Of a stretch of DNA of 64,000 bases, positions 20,351 to 33,156 are shown piece after piece. The notes under the pieces are model-generated. The model saw only the letters and a list, made by a program, of their open reading frames with translations, made no database searches and had not been told where the DNA came from. Every line of letters begins with the position of its first letter. Within the stretch, counting starts at the first letter, position 1. The stretch is from Desmodesmus armatus. Its lineage: Eukaryota > Chlorophyta > Chlorophyceae > Sphaeropleales > Scenedesmaceae. The stretch is taken from assembly GCA_007449985.2 (NCBI GenBank), contig VIIQ02000625.1:496001-560000 (forward strand). The letters run 5' to 3'. A program made the position numbers and the translations under genes.

Positions 20351-22143
20351 ACTTACCCTCTTTGCGTGTGATGTTTTGTGTGGTGTTTGTTGTCGCGCTT
20401 GGCCTGTACAGCAGCCGTGATTCTGGCATTCTGTCAGACAGTGTTGCTGCCGCGGTGATGGCAGCAAACTAAAGCCCTGCAGTGTGGGCGGGTCTGCAGC
20501 AGGGTTCAAATATGTTGTGTGTGGCTGACGGGAGCTGCACCTCCCGTGTGTGGGTGTGGTTGGATGAGGGTTGTGAGTGTGTGGGGCCGTGTTGTCGGTC
20601 AGTGTTCTGGCCTGAAGGGTGGTTCTGCCTTTGTGCTTGACTGGTGCATGGTGGGAGCCTGCTGTTCACTGGCAGCACGGCATTGCAGCATCTTGGAAGT
20701 GGCATTTGCCAAGGCTGCGGTTTCCTTGCAGAAGCTGATTGGAATGCTCTAATCAAGCCGCATAGGCTGCATAGGTCAGGGAAGAAGGTGGTGTTCGTCA
20801 AGGCAAGGCATGTGTCTGGCCGCCGTCGTCGGCAGTTTGGTCGCGGTGCCTGTAGCCAGACTGTTTGAATGCGCATGGTCAAGCATCGTGTGATTCTGGT
20901 TGGTGGGACTGTGACCCATGCCTCACATCATCAGTGCATCGCTAGCACACAAACTGACAGCGGCAGTAGCTGCTGCTGTACTAGGACGGGAACAAGTTAC
21001 CAAGCTTGTGTGGTTCACAGCTGCTGCCGTGCCAGTTTTGCAGGCATGCCCTCATGGCCCTTCAATCACACCACCTGTGACAGGCCATACTTGCCTGTGA
21101 GACAGTGCCCGGAACCGGGGAGGTAGCGTGATTTCCTGTGGAGACACTGGGAACACACAAGATGGCCATACTTGCCTGTGGCACGGCTTGTGTTTTGGCT
21201 GTAGACACTGTGTGCCAGTTGTGGTCGTTCCCCAGTGCAGGTGTTTTGTGCATTAGCAGCGTAAGATTTGGCGTTGTGTGCGCCCACCAATTCACTGTGG
21301 ACTATCGCAGGCTGTGTGCTGGCGGGTGGTGCTGGCAAGAAGCACTCTGCATGACAAACAGGCTGTTGCAGCTCATGGTGTCATATGTCTGCGATTCTGG
21401 GGTTGCAAGTGTACGTGAGCGTATGTGGTTGACGGTTCATGTGTCTGCCCCTTGGTGAGTCCTTGCAAGAGGGTCATCTGGGCCAAGCTCCAGTCAAACC
21501 TGACAGACCGTGTGCTGCAGCTCCTGCAGCGTATGCATATTGCCATGTGCTGCACTATAGTATTGCAACATGCGGGCGGCAATTGTAACATGAAGGGTGT
21601 GTCGCAGCCGGTGGGGTGGCCTTTGAGATTGCGTCACGTGTGACACTTGTCATCACAGCATGGTCTCTACCACATGTATGGGAGTAAGTGGGTGAGCCGA
21701 CGCATGTCGTGCATCGTATGTGGCAGACTCAATGACACCAGGTTCATATGCTTGAAATGGCAGCAGTCACAGCTCACGGCAGGCAAGTAGACGGCATGAT
21801 TGCACCTATGTCTGCACTGTGCCAGTGCCACCATCAGAACTTCTGATACCATTGGGAGCAGGAGGCTGAGATTGTGACAGTGTGCTGCTAGCCATTGCCA
21901 ACACAAAGTGCCTGTGTTGTTGCTATGGTTCATTGCGCAATGCACCGACCAATCAGCCAAACATTGCCACACTTGCAGGCCAACCTGCACCAAGGCTGTG
22001 CGTGCATTCAATGGTGGTGTGCACATGGCCGCCATCCCTGCTGGGCTCCTTCGTGAAAGCTTAGCTATGCTTGCTGTATGGTGTCCAGAGAGTTCGGTTA
22101 CAGCAGCTCAGCTTGCTTTGAACGGTGTTGACTCAAGCTGAAG
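20351..22143. other. Intergenic, no gene recognised (1.8 kb)
   Basis: This lies between the convergent 3' ends of GFAT (+) and the TadA gene (-). Open frames are short and unstructured. A direct repeat of about 15 bases (GGCCATACTTGCCTGTG) occurs near 21081 and 21164. No TE coding sequence or RNA gene is evident. Confidence 0.45.
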
Positions 22144-23204
22144 TCATAAAGGTTCTTCATCCCTTGATGACATACTCAAGCTGCTGCCCAACCACACTGC
22201 TGCATCTAGCTGGCTCGCTCTGCCTGCATCACCAGTGCCCCCATCGGCCTCAGCTAGCTGGCTCTGTGACTGCCGCAGCATGTCACCATTGCAACTGCAC
22301 TGTCCTGGTGCTGCTGCTGCAACCTCTGCTGTTGCTGCAGCGGCGGCGGCAGCTGCAGCCTTCTGCTGCTTGCGCCGCTGCTGAAAGAACACTTTCATCA
22401 GGGCTGCGCATTCATCTGCACGCACCCCACCAGTCACTTGGATGTTGGGGTGAAAGGGATGCGGGCCAATGGGCTGCAGGGGCTGCTGCAGCTGCTGCGG
22501 CTGCTGCTCCTGCCCTTCTTGCTGCTGCTGTTGCTGCTGCTGCTGTCGGAGCGGCTGCTGCGCATCCGACAGGCATGCTTGTTGGCTAGCTGCTGTCGCC
22601 CCCTGCAATTGTCCCTGCTGCTGCTGCTGCTGTGAGCTGTCTTGCCCCTCACACTCAGCCGCGGTAGCATCCTGCCACTGCTGCTGGTTTGTTAGTTCCT
22701 GCTGTGGCTGCCGAGGGAACATGGCAACCCAGCTGCCATCAGCACCCACACGAGGCTGCCTGGCCCCATACACCAGCCTGGCCAATCTGGCCTGCAGGAT
22801 AGCCCCAGCACACATCGGGCAGGGCTCTATGGTGCTGTAGAGTGTGGCCTCCTGCAGGCGCCATGCAAGCTGCTGCTCTGCTGCTGCTGAGATACACAGC
22901 AGCTCGGCGTGGCTGAGGGGGTTGCACCTGGTCTCTGTCTGGTTGTATGCTGCTGCAGCAACTTCTGAGTTTATCACAAGCACAGCCCTATTGGAACTTC
23001 GCCCGCTTCAGCTGCTAGCTGGGCCTGATGCAGAGCTAGACCCATGAAGAACTCATCTGACGGGCCTGCTGGTGCAGCAGTAGCAGCACAGGCTGTAGCA
23101 CCCAGCCTGCTGAAGTGATACTGTTGCCGGTCCCGAACGAGCAATAGTGGCGTTAACCGATTGTGACAAGAAGCTGACGTAGAGCACAGGGGTGTTGATG
23201 GCAT
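22144..23204 (-). CDS. TADA: TadA-type tRNA adenosine deaminase, apparent -1 frameshift
   Basis: TadA converts A34 to inosine in tRNA-Arg(ACG). The zinc/catalytic motifs are present: HAE (in NPLSHAELLCISAAA) and PCPMCAG, followed by ARLARLVYGARQPRVGADGSW and the C-terminal HPFHPNIQVTGGVRADECAAL. GADGSW resembles the plant chloroplast TADA form, and the first ~45 residues look like a transit peptide, so plastid location is likely. The conserved DEFFMGLALHQAQLAAEAG..VPIG is in one frame and AVLVINSEVAAAA in the next. Restoring the family reading needs one more G in the GGG at 22986-22988 (plus-strand CCC). No intron signals are there. A Gln-rich insert of about 75 residues splits the domain. 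The frameshift may be a homopolymer sequencing error or a true lesion. A start at the downstream Met (22983) would delete a conserved helix. Confidence 0.85.
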
Positions 23205-23598
23205 TTTGCTGCTACAGCAAGATCAGACCCATCTAGATGGACAGTGAAGGTACTTGACGATCCTATAAAGCAGCAACTGGTGCTTAATTGTTTGCAAGAG
23301 AATGCATCGATGTTCAATATGTTGTTGAAGCTGACGGTTCCAAAAGTGTACATTGAGACACACACCCTCCTGGGGTGGGGCTGCAGCTGTTGACAACGTT
23401 GCCACCATGAGTCACGGTTGCTGGGTGAGATAAGCTGCTAGGTGAGATAAGCGTGGGCACAGAAGGCACACAGCCATGCTGCAACACCCTGCTGCAATCA
23501 AGGGAAGGCACAATGCAATGCATTACAGCAAGGCTGCATCGTCAACCTCCACCTCTGTCCGTTTACCCGTCCCAGCTCCCAATCACAATCCCACTCCC
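23205..23598. other. Short intergenic spacer (394 bp)
   Basis: This lies between the TadA start and the 3' end of the U2A' gene, both on the minus strand. It must contain the TadA promoter and the U2A' terminator region. A short direct repeat (GGTGAGATAAGC) occurs at about 23421-23452. Confidence 0.5.
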
Positions 23599-26500
23599 TC
23601 AGCCCTCATCCATTGCCTGTGGCCCGTCCTGCTGCTGCTGCTGCTGCTCCTCCTTGCGCGCAAGCGCCGACGGCATGTCCCCGGCCTTCAGAGCCTGCTC
23701 TAGCCGCCAAGCATCCTCCAGCGTCTGCGCATTCGCCACCGCTGCCTTGATAGCAGTCAGCTGCTCTGCACTGGGAGCAGCAGTCGGCTTTGCCACAGCC
23801 GCAGCGTCCGCTGCCCCGTCTGCTGCCTGGTCCTCTGCTGCTGCTGGCTGCTCCTCTGGGAGGCCCTCCCCTGGCTCAAAGGTGTTGTCTGCCGGCTGCT
23901 GCTGCTGCTGCTCCAGGGTGCCATACACCTTGGACGCCTCATCACGCTCCTGATGACACACAGGCAGCAAACAAGCAAAGAAAAACAACACACGACAATG
24001 GGAAACAGCAGCACGAGAGGCATCCACTTGTATGGATTGTTCTGAAGGCAGCAAGCCAAGCACTGTATTTGGGATTGCAGGGACTTGAGCATGTCTGTCT
24101 CGAATTCAAGGATAACCCTGGTGAAGCAGCAAGCCATGATGAGACAAGACATCTTGCGGTGGCCATACTGGGTGAGTGTGCTGTGGTGTGCCCTACCTTC
24201 TGCTTGACCTTCTTCCAGTCCAGCACTTTGAGGAGGGGACACCTGCTGATGCAGTACAACCTGCAAAAACAGCACCACACAGCACGGCACAGCACAGCAT
24301 CAGGACCTCAGCGTTGATGTTGCACACAACTATCTGGTGTTGCTCGCCGCCCAGCAACAGGGCCCACGGAAAGAACCATCCCAAAGCACTGGGAAGCCAA
24401 CCGCGTGTGCCAAAACTGCTAAAAGAAACCCATCACACTCAGCCGTCCAGCCAGCCAGACAGTCAGTCAGGATTGAAACAGCCAGCCAGAAGGCTGCGCA
24501 CCCATACACCCATCCAGCTGATTCACCAACCAGCCACTCGGAAATGAAACAGCCAGCCAGCCAGCTGAGCCACCATACACCCACCAATCCAACCATCCAT
24601 CCAACTATTTGACCAGCAACCTAGCCAGCCAGCCAGTTGGGCAAGGTTCCAGCCAGCTAGACAGCCGCACATTCATACACACGCCCACCAACCCAACCAT
24701 TCATCCATCCAGCTTTCTGATCAGCAATCAAGCCAGCGCTGGCAGTTCTGGTGCCAGCTAGACAGCCGCACATTCACACACCCGCCCACCCACCCAACCA
24801 TCCATCCATCCAGCTTTCTGATCAGCAATCAAGCCAGCGCTGGCTGTTCTGGTGCTGATTCTCATCAGCAACCACGTCAGCGCCCCTCCCCCCACCTGTA
24901 CTCCTTCTTGAGTGCTACTGGGTTGCCCAACAGGCACAGCGTGGTAAGGTGCGGCAGAGTCGACAGGGGGTCAAGGTCCTGGAGGGGGGGGGGACACACA
25001 GCACGGCACAGCACAGCAAGCAGTCAGAAAGGCGGATGGGCGAAGGTGGTGGCATGAGCAGTGCATGGTTGCAGGCTGCTTGCTGGTGCCCTGCTGCAAA
25101 GTTGCAGGGCCTACCCGCCAGCCCACAGTCCAGGTCCCTACCCGGTTTTGTTGGACGCATGTTCCATCGCCGTGTGGTACACTGGTAGTCAGTGTCAGTA
25201 TCCATGTCGATATTGGCAATCAGGGTCAACTGACTGTCAGCATAGACATAATACTGACACGACGACCCATGAACCACACGGCTAGGCGCGTCAAGCTGAG
25301 ATGACCTGTATTATGTTTGCTGCTGGCAAGCCTGCACGGCGTGCATGACTTGCACTAAGACTCAGGGTTGACCAAGACATTACAACCCCATTCTAGTGGG
25401 TATTGTCGGGCGCATTTTGGAACAAATACTGACGCTGACAAACACCGACGCAAACCGTGCCACACATCTCCCCAGGCAGTTTGAGCTGATGACCTAGTAA
25501 CCAAAACAACGGTGGTTGCTAGCTAGCAAGCCGGCAGGGCACATGGGCTGACAGCATCAGAGTCAACAGGCATCCAAGCACAAATCATCAATACCCTCCA
25601 CTCAAGGCAGAAGGACACGGCAATTTGTGATAGGATGGCTGTTGACACTGATGCTGTCAGCCCATGAAACCAGATGCAATGGGTCCCTATGGTGTGTAAC
25701 TGCCCGCCAATGATGACATGATCGTGTCACTATGACGAAGTGTCTACTAGGAAAAACATGACGATGAACTACAGCATGCACTTGATCCAACTTCTGGCTT
25801 CAGGCCATGAATCAAGTAGTTTGAAGCAGAATAAGCGCTTGACAGCAGCAGATTGAAGTGTGGCGGCACAAAGTTGCCAATTGGCACACAAAACGCAACA
25901 CAAGTAGTGTATTGTACCTCTGGCTCCCTGCAGCCAGGGTGACTTGGCTGTTGTGAGTGGGGCCAACCCACGGGGTCCCCCCCCTTTCTACCTCCCCCCC
26001 CCCCACCACAAAAATCACACTGTACCCTACGCACCTTGACATCTGCAATCTTGTTGTTTGTCAGCACCAACGTCTCCAAGTTCCGGACAGCAGCTGCAGG
26101 AAGCACATAGCCATGACATGGAGAAAACAAGCAGACAGGCCACGGTGAGTGCAGGCAGCAGCAGCGGTGTTGAGCAACAGTGCTTGGTATAACATCCTGT
26201 CTCTTTCCGCAGCTAAAGCTTTCCAAACATCAGTCCTTTCAAGTGAAAAACAGCAGCATGCACTGCACTGGTTGTGAACTGGAACGTATTCAGACGTACC
26301 TTCCAAGTTGCGTGCAACCTTGGCTATGCGGTTGTTGTTCAGCAGCAGCACCTTCAAGCGGGGCAGCCGGGGGAAGCCCTCCAGCCGCACGATGGCATTG
26401 TCTGACAGGTCTATACTGTCAAACTGGTCCTGTGGGGTGAGAAGGGTCCAACGCATGAGAGTGAGTGACAGAGTAGTGTGAGTGAGTGAGTAAGAGTGAG

Positions 26501-27273
26501 AGAGAGTGAAAGTGTGAGCGAGCCAGGATGGGACGCTGCAGTGGGCCAGGCAAGGGTAGGGAGCAACTGCTCCAGGTGGTGTGGCTTGTGCAAATGTATG
26601 TGTTTTCCAGCTTACTATCACAGCACCGCTGCGGGTGGGAAAGTTGTGGAAAGCAATATAGGAAGCATAGGGGAGCATAGGGAAGATCAGGGCAAGACTG
26701 GCTGAACTGCTGCCAGGCAACGTGCGGAAGCAAGCACGTGGGTGTAGAGGGCCACCATCAGCTGCCACTGCTGCTAGAACATAAAAACTGCTGCTAGGGG
26801 AGTGGTTGGCAGGTCCCATGCACCTGCCAGCTGCAGCTGAAAGACTGCTGCCCCTTTTGACCTTGCCGAACACTGGTAAATCCCTGTTTGGTGCAAAGGG
26901 GTGCGGCCATATATGCTGATACCAGAAGCACTGACAAGTGTTGTGCCGGGCTGCATCAAGTTTCTATTGCCCACAAATGCACTCTGCTCCAGTGGGTGAG
27001 CCCACCTGCGTGACTCCTAGGTTCTCTATTGCTCCGATCTTGTTGCCTGGAAGCAGCAGACAGTCGGCAGTGAGCCAGGCTGGATCATTCACCAGCACAA
27101 CATCGGCAGCAGCGCAAGGAGCAGTGTGTGTAATCACCTCTGAGATCGATTTCATAGTAGCGCACACAGTTCATGTACTGTGGGCTCCGACTGATCAGCT
27201 CCGCGGTAAGCCTGCCTGCTAGCCTAGGGCCAAGGCTGCCTGCTGGCCGGGCTGCGGAGGGCCCTCCGTCCAT
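23599..27273 (-). CDS. U2A': U2 snRNP A' protein (U2A'), leucine-rich repeat splicing factor
   Basis: U2A' binds U2B'' and stem-loop IV of U2 snRNA in the spliceosome nucleus. Seven exons on the minus strand join in phase: 27273-27138, 27046-27006, 26429-26300, 26093-26035, 24978-24896, 24260-24197 and 23949-23599. They give 287 residues (human about 255). The N-terminus has RLTAELISRSPQYMN and YYEIDLRGNKIGAIENLG. LRRs follow: FDSIDLSDNAIVRLEGFPRL, LKVLLLNNNRI, LETLVLTNNKIADV and DLDPLSTLPHLTTLCLLGNP. The cap motif is YRLYCISRCPLLKVLDWKKV. The acidic/Gln-rich tail ends in a conserved segment (AIKAAVANAQTLEDAWRLEQ). The first 18 residues before GRLTAELI extend beyond the usual start. It is divergent from the giant LRR gene, with 454 bp between the ATGs. 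Confidence 0.93.
24652..24852 (+). repeat. Two-copy ~100-bp tandem repeat in a U2A' intron
   Basis: Two near-identical copies of about 100 bases begin with GCCAGCTAGACAGCCGCACA and end near CTGTTCTGGT. They lie in the intron between U2A' exons 5 and 6, in a broader CCAGCCAG/ATCCATCC-rich tract (24440-24850). Confidence 0.85.
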
Positions 27274-27727
27274 GGCGCTGTTGTTCTGCTCTCAGGCTGA
27301 GGGGGCTGCTGCTGCCCAGGGCGGTTGCAGCTGAACTGCTGCAGACACTGCCTCAGGCAGCAGCTACGGTGTTTGACAGCTGGGCTCCACGCAGCGTGAG
27401 GAGGAGGGGCAGAAGAGAAAGAGGACCAGATCACTATGTGTCGGCTACTTTTGAGTCTGTCAAGCGGTGAGGGTGTATCAACACGGCGAATGATATCTTC
27501 AACATTTCAGTGCATATCTCTAGCTTTCGGTTGCTGTCAGTTCAGAGCTGCTTGATTTGTTACGCTGTTGTCACCCTGTCCTCGGACAACCACCCACTTC
27601 ATGACTTTTCCCTTTTGTCTCTGCACGGGAATGATGCTCACCCTCCCTTGAACTCACTGCTGCTCACCAGTTTCACTGGACATCTGTCTCGGACCATCAC
27701 AGGCTTCATCTGTGCTGAGCTGTGCTT
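27274..27727. promoter_or_regulatory. Divergent intergenic region, probable shared promoter
   Basis: The 454 bases between the divergent start codons of U2A' (-) and the giant LRR gene (+) presumably hold both promoters. No convincing TATA box is visible. Its function is inferred from gene orientation only. Confidence 0.45.
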
Positions 27728-30700
27728 ATGAGCAGTATGGACACTGACAGTGAGCATGAGGAGGAGCTTGACGTCAGCCTGGACGCTGCCATGCTGGCTG
27801 CAGGTCAGCCCTTGCCCTCTGCTGCTCTGTTTTGCTGTTCCCCCCCACCATGTGTGTACAGCCTGGCTCGCCCTGCAAGCGCTTCCTAAACGCTTTCTCG
27901 TATCTCGCAGAGTCACAAAAGCCGTTCCAAGTGCTGCTGCAGCCCTTGGTGAAGGTGAGGCAGCTCACTACCCCTGGTCCCCAGCCAGCCTTGCACGTAC
28001 TGTATTGGGCTTGCCACAGCAAACAGCAACGCAGCAGGCACCATCAGGGCCCACATGAGTTCATTTCTCGCATTTCCCATTACTACTTCGAAAGCAGGCA
28101 CCTTGCAAAACATGCGAGCCACACCGAGCTGTTGTAGAACCTGTCATGCCTGTTGCATGTTCCCCCTACACCCACACACAACCCCCTTGTTCCACCCTAT
28201 CACTTACTGCTTACTGCTTCAGGCCAGATACTCGTGTGTTCAAAACATCGAGCTGACCTCCTGTATGTTGCCTCCACCCATGGTGTCACCCCCTGTAGGT
28301 GCTGAGGGAGCAGCTGGGTCCAGGAGAGCTTGATGCAGCAGCGCGTGTGTGCAAAACCTGGGCCAGCCAGTTGGCCCATGACGTGGTGCATTGTGAGACC
28401 TGCCTTCCAGGCTGTTACGAGCTGCTGCTGTGTCAGTTGGAGCAGGTGGCAAAGCGGTTCAAAAACGTGCACAGCTGGCACCTGTGGCTCCCAGCAGGGG
28501 CGCAGTGGTCACTCATCAATGACCTTCTCTGGCTGCTCAGCAGGTGGGCAGCGGTTGATGAACATGCATCAATGCATCAAGGTGTTTTGATACCTTTTTT
28601 TGCAGTCCCTGTTGGTATACCCTACAGGCCCTTCATGGCGTCTGTGATGGGAGTAGGGGGGGGCAAAGGTTGCAAGGAGTTGCATTCACAGCATCTGAAG
28701 GGCATTGTCCTTTGGGAGGAGAGCTGGATGGCTTGCTGGTGTTGTGTGAGACTGCTGTGGGACTGCTCAATCTGACCCGTCTATAGCCAACTTGAAGTTT
28801 GAATGTGAGGCATATTGGGTGTAAGTATGTACCAGTACAACCCAACATGTCAGGCTGCAGTGCAACCATCCATGACACTTGCAGCCTTCGTATTGACATG
28901 TCCTGGATGCTTGGTGTGATGTGCATTGTACAGCAGTCAGTGATCAGCAGCTATGTATGGCCCTACAGTTGCATTATAGATATTGGGGTTTGCCGTCAGG
29001 GGCATCAAATTCTGTTTGGTTCTGTGGCTGCATTTGCAAGTTGGGGCTGAGCTATCAGCAGAGGAATGAGTTGAGCAGCATCTGGTTTTGTCTGGGCCAT
29101 GTCATGTCAAGTCTAGTCATGCCCTGCATTGCTAGCCCGGCATTTTTGCAGGCGTATGGCACTGTGTTGATATACTGCTCGAGTATGTCTGGGTGACTCC
29201 AGCATGGCAGTCGGGTTGTCTCGTACAAGCGCATCAGTCTGTGTCAAGCCTTCTGTTGCTGCTGCTGCTGCTGCTGCTGCAGGTACAAGGCCGAGAAGCT
29301 GCAGCTGGATGGGCGGCTCTTCTGGCACCCCAGAGCAGCAGCACAGCTACAGCTGCCTGAGCTGGAGAATGACGGTGGGTGGCTACAGTTGTACAGGCGG
29401 CGTGTAGCACAGCAGAATCGCTGCCGCATCCATGTCTCAGTGTTTCGTGCAGCAGTGCCTGTCCTGTGGTGGGCTAGCACCACTGGAGCAGTGAAGTGAC
29501 AGCTCATTGGGACAGCTTGGGGAGGCTTCTGTGGCAGGGCTGACCCATCAGCTGGCTAAGCTCGTAGGCTAATCCAGCTGCAGATACACCCTCCAATTGC
29601 ACCTGGGGGTTGTGCCCTTGTCTGCTGAAAGTGCCAGTCAACATGTAATCTGTCCCTTGCCTCCCCCCCCCCCCCTCCCCACGCGCACTGTGTTGCCCCC
29701 CCCCCCCCCCCCCCCCCACACACACACACCTCCCCACACACACACACACGCAGTGTTCCCTTGGATGGCGTCAATGCGGTCGCTACAGAGCCTGCGCCTC
29801 ACCCTCCCTGATTACATCAGCCTCACCAACACCCATCATTCACAACCCCCCCCCCCCCCCACCCCCTCCCCACACTCGCAGTGTTCCCTTGGATGGCGTC
29901 GATGCGGTCGCTGCAGAGCCTGCGCCTCAACCTCCTTGGCTACACTTGTGCCACCAACACCCATCATCCACAATCACCCCCCCCCCACCCCACCCCACCC
30001 CCTTCCTCCCAATTGCAGTGTTTTTTGGCTGGTGTGGTTGCGTTTGCCACAAAACCTGCGCCTCACCCTCCCTTGGTCACATTTGTGTCCCCAACACCCA
30101 TCACTCACAATCACACTCCCCACCGCCTCTCCTCCCCCCCCCTTCCCGCTCCTCCACCACTCGCAGTGTTCCCTTGGATGGCTTCCATGCGGTCGCTGCA
30201 GAGCCTGCGTCTCACCCACTGTACGCTGGCCTCCTCATCAGGCCTGGCCTACATTGCTTTCCTGTCAGACCTGACCAGCCTGGAGTGTGGGCTGCGGGTG
30301 CCGCCAGGGGAGGCCTCGGGGCAGCAGGGCCTGCAGCCGTGGCTAACACACCTCTGCAAGCTGAAGCAGGTGGGTGCGTGTGGGGTGTCTGGTAAGAAAT
30401 GGGAGCATGGGTGTTGGTGGCGGTGCTGTGTAGAAGGTACAGGTGGGGATGAAATGTGTTGCATATGTAGATGTCGGAGCCATGCGTATAGGCAGCAGGG
30501 CCTGGGGGCAGCAGGGCCTGCAACCGTGGCTGACACACCTCTGCAAACTGAAGCAGGTGGGTGGGTGTGGGGTGTTGGAGAAGGGGCCCCAGGAGTGTCT
30601 GGGGGTGTGTTGTGCGTGCTGAGGGTGCTTGTTGGTATAAACTATGGGCCATACGTGGTGGCGCGTACAGGTGTGACAAGGTGTGGGGGGGGGCCTGCAT

Positions 30701-33125
30701 ACTCTATGGTCACGCCTGGCCCCTCGGTTGCAACCACTTGTCTGGGACCTTGGTATGCTGCCGTGCTGGTGCTAGCGGCCTGAAGGGCGCAGAGGTCAGC
30801 GCCCTGCAGCTGGTTTGGGCTGTAGTGCATGGATAGAATCTGTTGTGCGTGGTGTACAGGGTTTGCAAGTGTGAGGTGCTGTTGGTGTGTATTGAGCTGC
30901 ACCAGCTGGGCGAACTCTGTTGGCTGTGTGTTGGAAACTGGAATTTCCTTACACTCTGTTGAGACTGCCATGTTAAAATCAACCCAACAGCCATCAGCCG
31001 CCTGTTGCAGAGCAGAGTGTGTTGCCACCCCGCACGCCCCCTGAAATGGTTCAATCTGGTGAATGCTGCCTCTGCCCTTTCAGGTCTCGTTTATTGACGC
31101 CCAGCTGGAGGCTGCATGCCCCTTGTCAGTGCTGCTGCCAGCACACCTATACTGTACTGTACAGAATGTTACTGTACTGTACGTGTGTACATGCGTGTAT
31201 TGTACTATACATAATTGTACTGTACGTGTGCTGCTGCTGCCCTTTCAGGTTTCGTTCATCAACCTCCAACTGTGTTGCACCACCCCAAATCCGTTACAAT
31301 CCGTTTGAATGCTGCCTCTGCTCTTTCAGGTCTCGTTTATTGACCTCCAACTGGAGGCTGCAGGCCCCTTGTCAGTGCTGCTGCCTGCACATCTGCCAGA
31401 GCAGGTGCAGCTGCTGTTTGCAGCATGTACCAAGCTGCAGCGGTTTAGCCTGAAGCTCGGCAGGGGATGGGGTTTAGTGCAGGATGGGGAGCAGGTTGTG
31501 TATGTACGGGCAGCGGGGGAGGCAACCGATGCAGATGCAGCAGTAGCGGCAGCGGTCTGCAAAGCAGCAGTAGCACTTGAGGACGGGGAGGCGGCAGCGG
31601 CATCAGCAGCAGCGGCAGCACGGGCTAGCAGTGCCGCTAGCAGCCAGGCTGCTGCTCTGGATGCAGCGACAGCAGCAGCAGCGCAGGTAGCTTCACCTGT
31701 GTCTGCTGTGATGCAGGTGGCAGACCAGCAGCAGCAGCCTGCAGCAGCAACAGTGACAGCAGCAGAAACAGTGACAGCAGCAGCAGGCAGCTGGCCGGCC
31801 CCTATGGAAGAGGACCTGGACAGCTTGCTGGCTGATGCAGCAGCAGCAGCAGAGGACCCAGATTGGATGCAGGAGGATGGGGACACACAGCCACCCGCCA
31901 GCAGCAGTGGCGTAGCCAAGCCAGGGGGAGGTACTGCGGGTGACGAGCAGCAGCAGGGTGGCCGGCCCAGCCAGCCAAGCAGTAGGCGTGGCAGCAGCAT
32001 GGATGCGGACGCGAGCTGGCGGCGGCTGGTTGCGCAGCGCAGCAGTATCACGAGCAGCCCTCGCAAGCAGCTGGCGACGCGCAGGGGGCCCCCCGCAGCA
32101 GCAGCAGCAGCAGCAGGTGGGAGTAGTGGTGAGGGAGGCATGGGGCTGGGGAGCCCAGCAGCAGCAGCAGCGGCAGGTGGAAGCAGCAGGGAGCGAAGCA
32201 TTGAACCTAGGAGCCCTGCAGCAGCAGCAGCAGCAGCAGGTGGGAGTAGCAGGCAGCGTGGCATAGGGCCCTTGAGCCCTGAAGCAGTACAGGGTGCGAG
32301 AGGTGCTGCGCGCGCGAGGAGTTTCATGCTGGAGAAAGCAGCGCGAGCAGCCGGCGCGGCTGCTGCTGCTGGCAGCGGCGGCAGCAATGGCAGCGGCGGC
32401 AGCAATGGCAGCGGTGGCAGCAATGGCAGCGGAGGCATTGGTGCTGCTGGCAGGTGGAGAGGGTCCCTGAGTGGCGGCGCTGCTGATGCAGCTTCACAAG
32501 GTAAGAGAGTGATGCTAGTGGAAGATGGATGCTATGCCGCACGTGCATTGGTGGGAGTGTTTCCTAGTGTCCCTGTATCTGCAGTTGCCTCAGGTAGAGT
32601 TCATGAGGTGCTCTGGATGCTTCGCGCCACAGTGCTGTGCTGTGCGTCGGCTCCAAGTACACCTCACCCCTGCCCAGATTGCTGGCAGATTGGGATAGAG
32701 GGACCACTCAAGCATGCTCGGCTTGGCTTGTCCAGCAATTTACAAGGCTGGGGGTTCCCCTGTGCCTCAGCTTGCCTGCCAGGCATGTTACCATCTGTGT
32801 GTTTTTATGCATGTTCACTCACGGTTGCCAGGGTCAGGGCCCCTGCCTGTCAGATTGCTTGACTGGGATCTGGGGGCCACCATGTCGTCCCTGCTAGCTT
32901 TTGGCCACCAACTGTTGGTATCTATCCGCTGCATGTCCCGTGTTATTACAATGTTTGCATGCAAGGCTCGGGGCCCCTGCCCCTCAGCTTGCTTGGCAGG
33001 GAGCTAGGGGGTTCAGGCACCGCAGCAGCAGCGGCAGCAGCTGCGGCTGCAGCAGGCGCTGCTGCACCCTCACTTGGGCCAATGCAGCTCTTGGACAGGG
33101 AACTGGGAGGCTTGGCAGCATCCGT

Positions 33126-33156
<31 letters not shown>

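Noticed and set aside
22144..23000. Minus-strand antiparallel Leu/Cys-rich frames on the plus strand at 22.1-22.9 kb
   Set aside because: They are shadow frames of the Gln-rich TadA coding strand.
31326..32438. 370-codon minus-strand frame
   Set aside because: It is the complement of the Ala/Ser/Gln-rich exon 6 of the giant LRR gene. Repetitive GCA/GCC codons keep the complement open.
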